A stretch of 64,000 bases of DNA from Kocuria sp. (GTDB taxonomy: Bacteria > Actinomycetota > Actinomycetes > Actinomycetales > Micrococcaceae): contig NZ_JAUMTZ010000007.1 of the NCBI RefSeq assembly GCF_030530945.1, positions 72,906 to 136,905 on the forward strand, written 5' to 3'. Numbering within the stretch: the stretch's first letter is position 1; each line of letters begins with the position of its first letter. The notes below the pieces were generated by a model that saw only the letters and a list, made by a program, of their open reading frames with translations, had not been told where the DNA came from and searched no databases. This document shows positions 1-8,624 of the stretch, piece by piece. A program made the position numbers and the translations under genes.

Positions 1-411
1 GATCTCGGCCAGCTGCTCGCCCGCCAGCCCAACGGTGACCGCGCCCACGGGGTGGACGTCCGCCCATCCGGCGTCACGGCCCAGCTGCCACACCTGCTCC
101 ACCACGCCCGCGGTGTCCGCCACGGGGTCGGAGTTGGCCATGGCGAACACGGCGGTGTAGCCGCCCCTGGCCGCCGCGCGGGTGCCGGTCTCCACGGTCT
201 CGGCGTCCTCGCGGCCGGGTTCGCGCAGGTGGGTGTGCATGTCCACCAGCCCGGGCAGGGCGATCAGACCGGAGGCGTCCAGGACCTCCGCGTCCTCGGG
301 CACGTCCAGGGACCCCGGCGCGCCCACGGCGGTGATGCTCCCGTCCGTGACGAGCAGGTCCGCGGGCTCACCGCCCTCGGGGCGGGCGTTGCCGATCAGG
401 TAGCAGCTCAT
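1..411 (-). CDS. pyrC: Dihydroorotase PyrC (N-terminal part, cut by window edge)
   Basis: Only the first 137 codons are in the window; the rest lies to the left. Dihydroorotase closes carbamoyl-aspartate to dihydroorotate, the third step of pyrimidine synthesis in the cytoplasm. The visible part has the amidohydrolase N-terminal beta domain and, near residues 57-66, the metal-binding segment DMHTHLREPG, whose two histidines and following LREPG identify class I dihydroorotases. The ATG lies 9 bases after the stop of pyrB on the same strand, so it is the third gene of a pyrR-pyrB-pyrC operon. Family assignment is firm. Catalytic completeness cannot be judged because the C-terminal metal ligands are outside the window. 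Confidence 0.95.
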   Translation of the reverse strand, partial: MSCYLIGNARPEGGEPADLLVTDGSITAVGAPGSLDVPEDAEVLDASGLIALPGLVDMHTHLREPGREDAETVETGTRAAARGGYTAVFAMANSDPVADTAGVVEQVWQLGRDAGWADVHPVGAVTVGLAGEQLAEI

Positions 412-420
412 GTCGGGACC

Positions 421-1404
421 TCAGCTCTCGTTCGGGTACGGGGTGCTCTCGTCGCCGGAGAGCAGGCGGAACAGCACGGCCATCCGCACGGACACGCCGT
501 TGGCCACCTGCTCCAGCACGGTGGAGCGCGGGGAGTCCGCGGCCTCGGAGGAGATCTCCAGCCCGCGGTTCATGGGACCGGGGTGCATGAAGACCGTGGG
601 CGCCCCCGCAGCCTCCAGGCGCTGCACCCGCTGGGCGGTGAGACCCCACCCGCGCGTGTACTCCGCCTCGCTGGGGAAGAACGCGGCGTTCATGCGCTCA
701 CGCTGCAGCCGCAGCATCATCACGGCGTCCGGGGCCTGCGCCAGCGCCTCGTCGAGGTCGTAGCCGATCTCGCACGGCCAGGCCTCGGTGGCCACCGGGA
801 GCAGGGTGGGCGGGGCCACGAGCGTGACGCGCGCGCCCAGGGTGGTCAGCAGCCACACGTTGGAGCGGGCCACCCGCGAGTGCAGCACGTCCCCCACGAT
901 CACCACGTGCATGCCCTCCAGGTCCATGCCGGTGCTCGCGGTTCCCGTGGCGCGCGAGCGCACCCGGCGCAAGGTCATGGCGTCCAGCAGGGCCTGGGTG
1001 GGGTGCTCGTGCTTGCCGTCCCCGGCGTTGACCACGGCGGCGTCGATCCAGCCGGAGTCCGCGAGCTGCTGCGGGGCGCCCGAGGACGCGTGGCGGATCA
1101 CCACGGCGTCCGCGCTCATGGCCATCAGGGTCTGGGCGGTGTCCTTCAGGGACTCCCCCTTGGACACCGAGGAGCCCTTCGCGGAGAAGTTGATCACGTC
1201 CGCGCTCAGCCGCTTGGCCGCCGTCTCGAAGGAGATCCGGGTGCGCGTGGAGTCCTCGAAGAAGAGGTTCACCACGGTGCGCCCGCGCAGGGCGGGCAGC
1301 TTCTTCACGGAGCGGGAGGAGACCTCGGCCATCTGGTCCGCGGTGTCCAGGATCTGCACGGCGTCCGCGTAGGCGAGGTCCCGGGTGGTGAGCAGGTGTC
1401 TCAT
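421..1404 (-). CDS. pyrB: Aspartate carbamoyltransferase catalytic chain
   Basis: 327 residues, the normal length for a bacterial catalytic chain. It joins carbamoyl phosphate and aspartate, the committed step of pyrimidine synthesis. The carbamoyl-phosphate loop FFEDSTRTR is near residues 51-59, and the family segments SVSKGESLKDT and MHPGPMNRG follow; the last is the aspartate-binding region near the C-terminus. An open frame continues upstream in the same frame to 2799, but the ATG at 1404 (MRHLLTTRDL) overlaps the pyrR stop as ATGA, marking the real start. No regulatory chain PyrI is nearby, as expected for actinobacteria. Regulation is probably through PyrR, encoded just upstream. Confidence 0.97.
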   Translation of the reverse strand: MRHLLTTRDLAYADAVQILDTADQMAEVSSRSVKKLPALRGRTVVNLFFEDSTRTRISFETAAKRLSADVINFSAKGSSVSKGESLKDTAQTLMAMSADAVVIRHASSGAPQQLADSGWIDAAVVNAGDGKHEHPTQALLDAMTLRRVRSRATGTASTGMDLEGMHVVIVGDVLHSRVARSNVWLLTTLGARVTLVAPPTLLPVATEAWPCEIGYDLDEALAQAPDAVMMLRLQRERMNAAFFPSEAEYTRGWGLTAQRVQRLEAAGAPTVFMHPGPMNRGLEISSEAADSPRSTVLEQVANGVSVRMAVLFRLLSGDESTPYPNES

Positions 1405-2063
1405 GCGCGGGAGCCTCCTTCGCCCCGGCGGGGTGCGCGGGCGACGTCGGGATCGGTGGCCACCGGCGCGTCGATGACCACGCAGTCCTCGTGGCCCGGC
1501 GCGCGCGGCTCGGGATCGGTCTCGCGCAGCAGCACGCGCACCTTCTCCTGCGACGAGGTGGGCAGGTTCTTGCCCACGTGGTCCGCGCGGATGGGCAGCT
1601 CGCGGTGGCCGCGGTCCACCAGCACCGCCAGGCGCACCACGGCGGGGCGCCCCACGTCCACGAGCGCGTCCAGGGCCGCGCGGATGGTGCGCCCCGAGAA
1701 CAGGACGTCGTCCACGAGCACCACGGTGCGCCCGTCGATCCCGGACTCCGGCAGCACCGTGGGCTGGGGGGTGCGGGCAGGGTGGCGGCGCAGGTCGTCG
1801 CGGTACATGGTGATGTCCAGTTGGCCGGTGGCCGCGGCGGCGTGGAAATCGGGGTCGATCTGCTCGAGCCGGGCGGCCAGGCGCTGGGCGAGCGGGAATC
1901 CCCTGCGGGCGATGCCCAGCAGGACGAGACCGTGGGAGCCCTTGTTGGACTCCAGGATCTCGTGGGCGATCCGGGACAGGGCCCGGTCGATGTCGGGTGT
2001 CGAGAGGATCACCCGGGAGGTGGTTCCCCCGGGGGTCGTCTCGGCGTGTGCGGGCACGCTCAC
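1401..2063 (-). CDS. pyrR: Bifunctional pyr operon regulator / uracil phosphoribosyltransferase PyrR
   Basis: 220 residues from a GTG start. PyrR senses UMP and represses expression of the pyrimidine operon by binding its mRNA; it usually also has weak uracil phosphoribosyltransferase activity. The PRPP-binding loop VVLVDDVLFSGRT lies about two thirds into the protein and is diagnostic. A longer frame starts at 2087, but GTG 2063 has an AAGGAGG ribosome site about six bases upstream and gives the usual N-terminus. The stop overlaps the pyrB ATG, so the two are translationally coupled. The 111-base leader before it holds the efp-nusB terminator. I could not pick out a clear PyrR-binding loop or attenuator there. 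Confidence 0.95.
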   Translation of the reverse strand: MSVPAHAETTPGGTTSRVILSTPDIDRALSRIAHEILESNKGSHGLVLLGIARRGFPLAQRLAARLEQIDPDFHAAAATGQLDITMYRDDLRRHPARTPQPTVLPESGIDGRTVVLVDDVLFSGRTIRAALDALVDVGRPAVVRLAVLVDRGHRELPIRADHVGKNLPTSSQEKVRVLLRETDPEPRAPGHEDCVVIDAPVATDPDVARAPRRGEGGSRA

Positions 2064-2133
2064 GTGCCGCCTCCTTCCCCGCCTCACGGGACGGACTTAA
2101 AGGGTGCGATCGGTTCTCGAAGCTACCACACGC

Positions 2134-2166
2134 AAAACCCCGGCCCGTGGGGTGCACGAACCGGGG
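2134..2166 (-). terminator. Rho-independent terminator after efp-nusB
   Basis: On the minus strand CCCCGG and CCGGGG pair around a 17-base loop and are followed by TTTT. It lies 8 bases past the nusB stop and 70 bases before the pyrR start, so it ends the efp-nusB transcript ahead of the pyrimidine operon. It is one of the few hairpins in the window with a true T-run. The loop is long, so the fold is moderate. Confidence 0.6.
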
Positions 2167-2174
2167 CGGGTCAC

Positions 2175-2591
2175 TCAGTCGTCCAGCAGACTCGGCTTGA
2201 CCTTCTGCAGCCGACCGAGCAGACCGTTGACGAAGCGCGGGGAGTCGTCGGTGGACAGCTGCCGGGTCACGGCCACCGCCTCGGCCACGGCCACCCCGTC
2301 CGGGATCTCGTCGTTGTAGAGCAGCTCCCACGCGCCCACGCGCAGCGCGTTGCGGTCCACCGCAGGCATCCGGTTCAGCGCCCAGCCCTGGGAGTAGGTC
2401 TCCAGGAACTCGTCGATGTCCTGCCGCCGGGAGTCCACACCCTCGATGATGTCCACCGTGTACGGCGCCACGGGCGAGGACGAGTTCTCCCGCCGGCGCA
2501 CCAGGGCGTCGCGGACGGCCTCGTTGCGCTGCTCGGCCTCGAAGAGGATCTCCACGGCGCGGATGCGCGCCTTGCTCCGTGCGCCGCTCAC
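2175..2591 (-). CDS. nusB: Transcription antitermination factor NusB
   Basis: 138 residues, the usual size. NusB pairs with S10 (NusE) on boxA RNA to prevent early termination in rRNA operons. The N-terminus MSGARSKARIRAVEILFEAE and the later segments DRNALRVGAWELLY and DEIPDGVAVAEAV are typical of the all-helical NusB fold, and the C-terminal FVNGLLGRL helix is present. The ATG overlaps the efp stop (ATGA), the common actinobacterial efp-nusB pair. Probably transcribed from the efp promoter and ended by the hairpin at 2134-2166. Confidence 0.95.
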   Translation of the reverse strand: MSGARSKARIRAVEILFEAEQRNEAVRDALVRRRENSSSPVAPYTVDIIEGVDSRRQDIDEFLETYSQGWALNRMPAVDRNALRVGAWELLYNDEIPDGVAVAEAVAVTRQLSTDDSPRFVNGLLGRLQKVKPSLLDD

Positions 2592-3151
2592 TCGTTGACG
2601 CGTCCCAGGTAGTCACCGGTGCGGGTGTCCACCTTGACCTTGGTGCCCTGCTCCAGGAACAGGGGGACCTGGATCTGGTAGCCGGTCTCCACCGTGGCGG
2701 GCTTGGTGCCACCCGTGGAGCGGTCGCCCTGCAGGCCGGGCTCGGTGTAGGTGATCTCCAGCACCACCGATGGCGGCATCTCGATGTACAGCGGCGCACC
2801 CTCGTACAGGGCCACGGTCACGTTCTGGTTCTCGAGCATGAAGTTCGCGGCGTCCCCCACCACGACACCCGGGACCGTGATCTGGTCGTAGGTGGAGTTG
2901 TCCATGAAGACGTAGTCGTCGCCGTCCTGGTACAGGTACTGGTACTCGCTGCGGTCCACCGTGGCGGTCTCGATCTTCGCACCGGCATTGAACGTCTTGT
3001 CCACCACCTTGCCGCTGGTCACGTTGCGCAGCTTGGTGCGCACGAACGCGCCGCCCTTTCCGGGCTTGACGTGCTGGAACTCGATGGTCTGCCACAGGTT
3101 GCCATCGAGCTTGATGATGGTGCCGTTCTTGATGTCGTTGCTGGTTGCCAC
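2588..3151 (-). CDS. efp: Elongation factor P
   Basis: 187 residues from GTG 3151 (ATSNDIKNG), the standard length; an upstream extension to 3208 adds non-conserved sequence and is rejected. EF-P enters the ribosomal E site and relieves stalling at proline runs. Three beta-barrel domains are expected. The domain I loop carries the family lysine within VKPGKGGAF (about residues 29-37), placed next to the P-site tRNA; whether it is modified here is not visible, and no epmA or epmB-like gene is in the window. The C-terminal GTKVKVDTRTGDYLGRV is the EF-P signature. First gene of the efp-nusB operon. Confidence 0.96.
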   Translation of the reverse strand: MATSNDIKNGTIIKLDGNLWQTIEFQHVKPGKGGAFVRTKLRNVTSGKVVDKTFNAGAKIETATVDRSEYQYLYQDGDDYVFMDNSTYDQITVPGVVVGDAANFMLENQNVTVALYEGAPLYIEMPPSVVLEITYTEPGLQGDRSTGGTKPATVETGYQIQVPLFLEQGTKVKVDTRTGDYLGRVNE

Positions 3152-3209
3152 GGTGTCACTTTCTCGTCGGGAACGTCGCCGCACTGGGTCCGGCTCGTGG
3201 AGCCGCACC

Positions 3210-3215
3210 AGTCTA
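3210..3215 (-). promoter_or_regulatory. Candidate -10 hexamer for efp-nusB
   Basis: The minus strand reads GGTAGACTGG about 59 bases upstream of the efp GTG. TAGACT fits the actinobacterial TANNNT -10 pattern and is the same hexamer as the better-supported promoter at 45753-45781. No convincing -35 box sits 16-19 bases upstream, so this is only a candidate. Confidence 0.3.
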
Positions 3216-3225
3216 CCGCGCCCCG

Positions 3226-3255
3226 CGGGCCCGCCACGGAGCGGCCGCGGGCCCG
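3226..3255 (-). terminator. Hairpin after aroB
   Basis: CGGGCCCGC and GCGGGCCCG form a perfect 9-base-pair stem with a 12-base loop, 23 bases beyond the aroB stop. No T-run follows. Its position between the end of the aro operon and the efp promoter suggests a terminator. Confidence 0.45.
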
Positions 3256-3277
3256 GGGTGCACGGGACGCGTGCGTG

Positions 3278-4363
3278 TCAGTCGGCGATCTCCTGGTAGC
3301 ACGCGAAGAGGATGGCCGGGTCCGGGACCTCCATGATGCGGGGGGCCGCCACACGGTCCAGGACCACGAAGCGCAGCAGGCTGCCGCGGGTCTTCTTGTC
3401 CCGCTTCATGACCTCCAGCAGCCGGGGCCACTGGTCCGCCCGGTACGTCACCGGCAGCCCCAGGGAGGTGAGGATCTCGCGGTGCTCGCCCACGACGTCG
3501 TCCGCGAGCGTTCCCGCCGCACGGGAGAGCTCCGCGGCGAAGACCATTCCCACGGACACCGCCGCTCCGTGGCGCCACTGGTAGCGCTCGTTGTGCTCGA
3601 TCGCGTGGCCCAGCGTGTGGCCGTAGTTGAGGTACTCGCGCCGTCCGGACTCCTTGAGGTCCGAGGAGACCACCTCCGCCTTGACCCGCACGCCGCGCTC
3701 GATGAGCTCGCGCACCACCGGGGACTGGGAGTCCCGCACCTGCGCGGGGTTCTCCCGGATCAGGTCCAGGATCACGGGATCGGCGATGAACCCGCACTTG
3801 ACCACCTCGGCCATGCCGGTGAGCAGCTCGTTCTCCGGCAGGGTGGCCAGTGAGTCCAGGTCGCACACCACGGCGGCCGGCGGGTGGAAGGAGCCCACCA
3901 GGTTCTTGCCCTCGGCGGTGTTGATCCCGGTCTTCCCGCCCACGGCGGCGTCCACCATGCCCAGCAGGGTGGTGGGGAGGTGCACCACGCGCACCCCGCG
4001 CAGCCAGGTGGCGGCCACGAACCCGGCGAGGTCCGAGACCGCGCCGCCGCCCACCGAGACCACGGCGTCCGAGCGCGTGAAGTCCGACTGGCCCATGATC
4101 TGCCAGCAGAAGGCCGCGACCTCCACGCGCTTGCCCTCCTCGGCGTCGGGAATCTCGGCCACGTAGCTCTGGATGCCGGCGGCGCGCAGGTCCTCCTGGA
4201 CCACGTCCCCGGTGGCGCGCAGCGCGCGGGGGTGGATGATGAGCACCTTCTTCACGCGCTCGCCCAGCAGCTCGGGGACCCGGCCGAGCAGGCCGTGGCC
4301 CACCAGGACGTCGTACCGGTTCTCGGGGGTGGCCCCCCGGACGGGGATCACGGTCTCGCTCAT
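3278..4363 (-). CDS. aroB: 3-dehydroquinate synthase
   Basis: 361 residues. Converts DAHP to 3-dehydroquinate, the second shikimate step, using NAD and a divalent metal. Visible signatures are the NAD-binding SVGGGAVSDLAGFVAATWLRG region, PTTLLGMVDAAVGGKTGIN, and the metal-binding NYGHTLGHAIEH with its two histidines. ATG 4363 (MSETVIPVRG) overlaps the aroK stop as ATGA; the longer frame to 4519 lies inside aroK and is rejected. Last gene of the aroE-aroC-aroK-aroB series. Confidence 0.97.
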   Translation of the reverse strand: MSETVIPVRGATPENRYDVLVGHGLLGRVPELLGERVKKVLIIHPRALRATGDVVQEDLRAAGIQSYVAEIPDAEEGKRVEVAAFCWQIMGQSDFTRSDAVVSVGGGAVSDLAGFVAATWLRGVRVVHLPTTLLGMVDAAVGGKTGINTAEGKNLVGSFHPPAAVVCDLDSLATLPENELLTGMAEVVKCGFIADPVILDLIRENPAQVRDSQSPVVRELIERGVRVKAEVVSSDLKESGRREYLNYGHTLGHAIEHNERYQWRHGAAVSVGMVFAAELSRAAGTLADDVVGEHREILTSLGLPVTYRADQWPRLLEVMKRDKKTRGSLLRFVVLDRVAAPRIMEVPDPAILFACYQEIAD

Positions 4364-4917
4364 GCGGGGCGGTCCTTTCCCTGCGCCGGGGCGGGTTCGC
4401 CCAGGGCGGTGTAGAGGTCTCGGGCCAGCTGCGCCACGGTGCGCGGGGCGCGGCCGTCCAGGGTGATGGTGGCCAGGCGCTCGAAGGTCTCCCGGCGCTC
4501 GGCCATGATCTGCGACCACCGGGCCTCGGGGTCCGGCTGCAGCATGGGTCGGGTGGTGTTGCCCCGGATGCGCGGCCGCACGGTGTCCAGGTCCACGTGC
4601 ACGTAGGCGACGGTGCGCCCCGCGAGCAGCGGCTGCACGAGCGGGGACATGGGGGCACCACCGCCCAGGGAGATGACGGCGTGGGCGTTGCGGGGATCGT
4701 CGAGCAGCTCGGCCACGACCTCCGCCTCGATCCGGCGGAACTCCGCCTCCCCGCGGGTTCGGAACAGTGCGGGGATGGGACCGTGGCGGGAGGCGATCAC
4801 CGCGTCCGTGTCCACGTGCTCCAGCCCGTAGCGGGAGGCCATGTGCTGCGCCACCCGTGACTTGCCGGCCGCCATGGGACCGATCAGCACCACGGGCAGC
4901 GGGGCGCCGGCCGTCAC
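4360..4917 (-). CDS. aroK: Shikimate kinase
   Basis: 185 residues from GTG 4917. Phosphorylates shikimate at the 3-hydroxyl with ATP. The P-loop is GPMAAGKS near residues 12-19; it has Ala-Ala-Gly-Lys-Ser where many family members have SGCGKS or GAGKS. DTDAVI near residue 36 carries the shikimate-binding aspartate, FRTRGEAEFRRIE and SLGGGAP are conserved, and RPRIRGNTTRPML is the lid arginine segment. The start overlaps the aroC stop (GTGA) and the stop overlaps the aroB start (ATGA), so the three genes are tightly coupled. Confidence 0.95.
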   Translation of the reverse strand: MTAGAPLPVVLIGPMAAGKSRVAQHMASRYGLEHVDTDAVIASRHGPIPALFRTRGEAEFRRIEAEVVAELLDDPRNAHAVISLGGGAPMSPLVQPLLAGRTVAYVHVDLDTVRPRIRGNTTRPMLQPDPEARWSQIMAERRETFERLATITLDGRAPRTVAQLARDLYTALGEPAPAQGKDRPA

Positions 4918-6164
4918 GAGTGGTCCCCGCGCACCTCGTCCAGTGCGGCCAGCGCGGCGGGGTCCGCGAGTTCGGCGGAGGTCCGCAGCGCCTCGGGGAT
5001 CGCGGCGAGGTAGGAGTCCCGGTTGCGCACGAGCTCGGCCACGGAGTCGCCGCCGAACTTCTCGAGCGCGGCCTCGGCGAGCACGAGCGCCACCATGGCC
5101 TCGGCCACCACGCCGGCGGCCGGTACCGCGCACACGTCCGAGCGCTGGTGGTGGGCTCGGGCGGGCTCGCCCGTGGCCACGTCCACGGTGTGCAGCGAGC
5201 GCGGCACGGTGGCGATGGGCTTCATGGCCGCGCGCACGCGCAGCAGGTCACCGGTGGACATCCCGCCCTCGATGCCGCCCGCGCGGTTGGACACCCGGTG
5301 CACCGCGCCGTCGGACCGCAGGGTCTCGTCGTGGGCCTGGGAGCCCGGACGCGCGGCGGTGCGGAACCCGTCCCCCACCTCCACGCCCTTGATGGCCTGG
5401 ATGCCCATCAGCGCCCCGGCGAGCCGGGAGTCCAGGCGCCGGTCCCAGTGGACGTAGGAGCCCAGCCCCGGGGGCATGCCCTGGACGAGCACCTCCACGA
5501 CGCCGCCCAGGGTCTCCCCCGCCTTGTGGGCCTCGTCCACCGCGGCCACCATCGCCGCGGAGGTCGCGGGGTCGAAGCAGCGCAGCGGGTCCGCGTCCAG
5601 GGCGGCGACGTCCTCCGGCCCGGGCAGTGCGGCGCGGTCCGGGACCACGACCTCCGCGATCGCGGTGGTGTGGGACACCAGGCGCACACCGATCGCCGCC
5701 AGGATCTGCGCGGCCACCACGCCCAGGGCCACGCGCGTGGCGGTCTCGCGGGCGGAGGCCCGCTCGAGCACGGGGCGCGCCTCGTCGAAGCCGTACTTCT
5801 GCATGCCGGTGAGGTCCGCGTGCCCGGGGCGGGGTCGGGTCAGCGGCGCGTTGCGGGCGCGGCCCTCGAGAGCCTCGGGGGCCACGGGGTCGGAGCTCAT
5901 CACGTCCTGCCACTTGGGCCACTCCGTGTTGGCGATCTCGATGGCCACGGGTCCGCCCTGCGTGCGGCCGTGGCGCACACCGCCCAGCAGGCGCACCCGG
6001 TCCTGCTCGAACTTCATGCGCGCACCGCGCCCGTAGCCCAGGCGTCGGCGGGCCAGCGCGTCCCGGACCATGTCCGTGGTCAGTTCCACACCGGCGGGAA
6101 CGCCCTCGATGATCCCCACCAGCGCCTCGCCGTGGGACTCCCCGGCCGTGAGCCAACGCAACAT
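4914..6164 (-). CDS. aroC: Chorismate synthase
   Basis: 416 residues. Makes chorismate from EPSP with reduced FMN as cofactor, the last step of the shared aromatic pathway. Clear signatures are the N-terminal GESHGEALVGIIEG and RRRLGYGRGARMKFE, then GGIEGGMSTGDLLRVRAAMKP near the middle and the RSDVCAVPAAGVV region. ATG 6164 has a GGGAGAAG ribosome site. It is followed by aroK with overlap. The 209 bases upstream, before aroE ends, hold no gene. Confidence 0.97.
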   Translation of the reverse strand: MLRWLTAGESHGEALVGIIEGVPAGVELTTDMVRDALARRRLGYGRGARMKFEQDRVRLLGGVRHGRTQGGPVAIEIANTEWPKWQDVMSSDPVAPEALEGRARNAPLTRPRPGHADLTGMQKYGFDEARPVLERASARETATRVALGVVAAQILAAIGVRLVSHTTAIAEVVVPDRAALPGPEDVAALDADPLRCFDPATSAAMVAAVDEAHKAGETLGGVVEVLVQGMPPGLGSYVHWDRRLDSRLAGALMGIQAIKGVEVGDGFRTAARPGSQAHDETLRSDGAVHRVSNRAGGIEGGMSTGDLLRVRAAMKPIATVPRSLHTVDVATGEPARAHHQRSDVCAVPAAGVVAEAMVALVLAEAALEKFGGDSVAELVRNRDSYLAAIPEALRTSAELADPAALAALDEVRGDHS

Positions 6165-6373
6165 GCACTTCTCCCGTTCTCTGCGGGGATCTCACCGATC
6201 CCGCGTGGTCTCTGTCCGCTCGGTCCTGCTCGGCTCGGCCCCGCCTCGACGACGCCGCCCGGTCCGCTCCGGTGCCGCCCGTGCCGGTGCGGCGTGTCCA
6301 CCTCGACGCGCCTTCGTCGGCGCATCCCGTGGCCGCGCCTCGGCGGAGACGTTCCCGGGTGCGTCGCGTCCGC

Positions 6374-7330
6374 TCAGCCGGCAAGGCGCGTGGTCTGCGC
6401 CCGCCGCACCCGTTCGGGGATGCGCCGCTCGGGCCGCTGCACGGCCCGGCACATGGCCGCGGTCACGGCGTCCTCGTGGGGCACCGGGGTCCGCGGCTCA
6501 CCCCGGATGAACCACCGCACCTGGTCCACCGCCTGGAAGACCAGCATATCGACACCGGGAACCACCGCTCCCCCGGCCGCCCGCCACGCGCCCGCCAGCG
6601 CTGACGGCCACGGGTCGTAGGCCACGTCCAGCAGCACACCGGTCACCGTGGGCGCACGGCGCTCCCACTCGTGCGCGAGCTCGTCCGCCCCGTGGGGCGG
6701 GAGGGTGCAGACCACCACGTCAGCAGCCTGCAGAGCGGCCGGCGCCTCGTCCCAGCCCCGTACTCGGACCCGCGCGCCCAGTGCCGCGGCGGCGTCGTGC
6801 AGGGAGCGGGCGCGGTGCGGGGAGCGGACCACGGCGTCCACCCGGGAGGCTCCCAGTCCGTGCAGGGCGGCGAGAGCAGCGGTGGCGGTGGCGCCACCGC
6901 CCAGGACGACGGCGGTCGGGTCCGCCGGGATCTCCCCCGCCGCCGCGAGCGCCGACATGATGCCCATGACGTCGGTGTTGTCCGCGGCCAGGGAGCCGTC
7001 CGGGCGCACGGTGAGCGTGTTGGCCACCCCGAGGGCACGCACGAGGGGTGTCCGGTACTGGGCGTCCCGCGCGGCCAGGGCCTTCAGCGGCATGGTCACG
7101 GAGAACCCGGACCAGCCGCCGTCCCGGCGCGCCCCGGCGAGGAAGCCGTCCCAGTCGTGCTCGGGCACGTCCCGGCGGACGTACTCGGCGGGACGGCCCA
7201 GCTGCCGGTACGCGGCCGCGTGCAGCACCGGGGACAGCGAGTGCGCCACCGGGTGGCCCAGCACCGCCGCCCGCAGCGGGGCCGAGGCCCCCGGCGCCGG
7301 AGCCAGGGGGAACGGGCTCAGCGGCCCCAC
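6374..7330 (-). CDS. aroE: Shikimate dehydrogenase
   Basis: About 318 residues from GTG 7330, which directly follows the mltG stop. Reduces 3-dehydroshikimate to shikimate with NADPH. The substrate-binding GHPVAHSLSP is near residues 22-31, VTMPLK carries the catalytic lysine, NTDVMG the catalytic aspartate, and GGGATATAAL is the nucleotide-binding loop. The protein is longer than the usual 270-290 residues: it has a roughly 20-residue Pro/Ala-rich N-terminus and a basic C-terminal tail. No strong ribosome site is visible for this start, and the same frame continues inside mltG, so the N-terminus is uncertain. Confidence 0.9.
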   Translation of the reverse strand: MGPLSPFPLAPAPGASAPLRAAVLGHPVAHSLSPVLHAAAYRQLGRPAEYVRRDVPEHDWDGFLAGARRDGGWSGFSVTMPLKALAARDAQYRTPLVRALGVANTLTVRPDGSLAADNTDVMGIMSALAAAGEIPADPTAVVLGGGATATAALAALHGLGASRVDAVVRSPHRARSLHDAAAALGARVRVRGWDEAPAALQAADVVVCTLPPHGADELAHEWERRAPTVTGVLLDVAYDPWPSALAGAWRAAGGAVVPGVDMLVFQAVDQVRWFIRGEPRTPVPHEDAVTAAMCRAVQRPERRIPERVRRAQTTRLAG

Positions 7331-7331
7331 C

Positions 7332-8543
7332 TCAGGAGCACTTGCCCTTGTTCTCCGAGCACCACTGCTGGTACTGCTCCACGTACTTCTGGTGCTCCGC
7401 GTACGTCTTGGCGAACTTGGTCTCACCCGTGTCCAGGTTCACCGTGACCCAGTAGTAGTAGTCGTTCTTCTCGGGCTTGGCGGCCGCGGCGATGGCGTCG
7501 TCACTGGGCGAGCCGATGGGTCCCACGGGCAGCCCGGGGTTCGCGTACGTGTTGTACGGGTTGGACTTGTCCCGCTTCTCCTCGTCCGTGAGCTCCACGG
7601 TCTTGGTCCCCAGCCCGTAGGTCACGGAGGCGTCGGACTGGATGTAGCCGCTGGTCTCCCCGTCCGGGTTGTTCATGCGGTTCTCGATGGCCCCGGCCAC
7701 CGAGGGGTAGTTGGCGGGCGTGCCCTCGAACTCCACGATGGAGCCCACGGTCAGCACCTCGAACCACCTGTCCTCGGCGACGTCGTTCTTCTTCAGGGCG
7801 TCCTTGGTGCGGTCCACCATCTCCTGGAGCACCTGCTCGGCGGTGGCGTCCAGCGGGAAGCGGTACTCCCCCGGGTGCAGCCAGCCCTCGAGGTTCGGGA
7901 ACCTGTCCGGGACCCCGAACTTCGCCTTCTCCGTGGACAGGGCCTCGAACTCCGACTTCTTGATGCCCGTGGCCTGGCTGAGCGCGGTGAAGGTGTCGTC
8001 GATGCGCTGGGTCTTGGGGATCGCCGCGTAGTGGGTGGCCTCGCCCTTGTCCATCAACGTGTTGATCACGTTCTCGGAGCTCATCTTGGTCTTGAGCTGG
8101 TACTCCCCGGGCTGGATGAAGTCCTCCGGATAGCGCTTCTGGAACTGCGTGACGAAGTAGCTGGCGTTGGCCACGATGTCCTGGGACTGCAGGTCCTGGG
8201 CGATCTGGCCCGTGGTGCTGCCGTCGGAGACCGAGAACGTCACGTCCCGGTCGCCGGAGCCGTGGTAGTCCTTGCGCTCGAAGAGCCCCAGCGCGGACCC
8301 CAGCACCGCCACCACCACGATCAGCGCGGCGGTGAACAGGGCCACCGCGGTGGCCAGGGAGGCGCGGGAGCGCATCTTCCGGCGCCGACGCTGCTCCGGG
8401 GTCACGTCGTGGTGCTCGAAGGATCCCGCCAGAGCGGAGTGCGATCCCCCGTCCGGGGCGTGCGAGGACGCGGGCACGTCACCGGTGGACCGATGCTGCC
8501 GATCTGCGTCATCGGTGCCGTTGTCTCGCGGCTCGTCGCTCAC
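7332..8543 (-). CDS. mltG: Endolytic murein transglycosylase MltG
   Basis: 403 residues from a GTG with GAGGAG upstream. MltG cuts nascent glycan strands at the membrane and helps set strand length. The layout is an acidic, polar cytoplasmic N-terminus (about 1-65), one membrane segment (about residues 70-93), then an extracytoplasmic YceG domain. The catalytic-glutamate region reads VGSIVEFEG followed by AGAIENRMN, and the C-terminal YNTYANPGLPVGPIGSPS is a strong family marker. It sits between ruvX and aroE, the usual actinobacterial order alaS-ruvX-mltG-aroE. Confidence 0.95.
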   Translation of the reverse strand: MSDEPRDNGTDDADRQHRSTGDVPASSHAPDGGSHSALAGSFEHHDVTPEQRRRRKMRSRASLATAVALFTAALIVVVAVLGSALGLFERKDYHGSGDRDVTFSVSDGSTTGQIAQDLQSQDIVANASYFVTQFQKRYPEDFIQPGEYQLKTKMSSENVINTLMDKGEATHYAAIPKTQRIDDTFTALSQATGIKKSEFEALSTEKAKFGVPDRFPNLEGWLHPGEYRFPLDATAEQVLQEMVDRTKDALKKNDVAEDRWFEVLTVGSIVEFEGTPANYPSVAGAIENRMNNPDGETSGYIQSDASVTYGLGTKTVELTDEEKRDKSNPYNTYANPGLPVGPIGSPSDDAIAAAAKPEKNDYYYWVTVNLDTGETKFAKTYAEHQKYVEQYQQWCSENKGKCS

Positions 8544-8624
8544 GAATTCTCCTCGTCCGCCGTTCTGGTGGTCTGCGGGAACCCCTCGGGGGGCCCTCCG
8601 GGGGTCTGGGGCAAAGCCCCGGGA

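Noticed and set aside
421..2799. Long minus-strand frame that would fuse pyrB to upstream sequence.
   Set aside because: The upstream portion lies in a non-coding frame over pyrR and nusB. The ATG at 1404 with the ATGA overlap is the true pyrB start.
6165..6373. A possible small gene in the 209-base gap between aroE and aroC.
   Set aside because: Open frames there are short, without a ribosome site or recognisable product.
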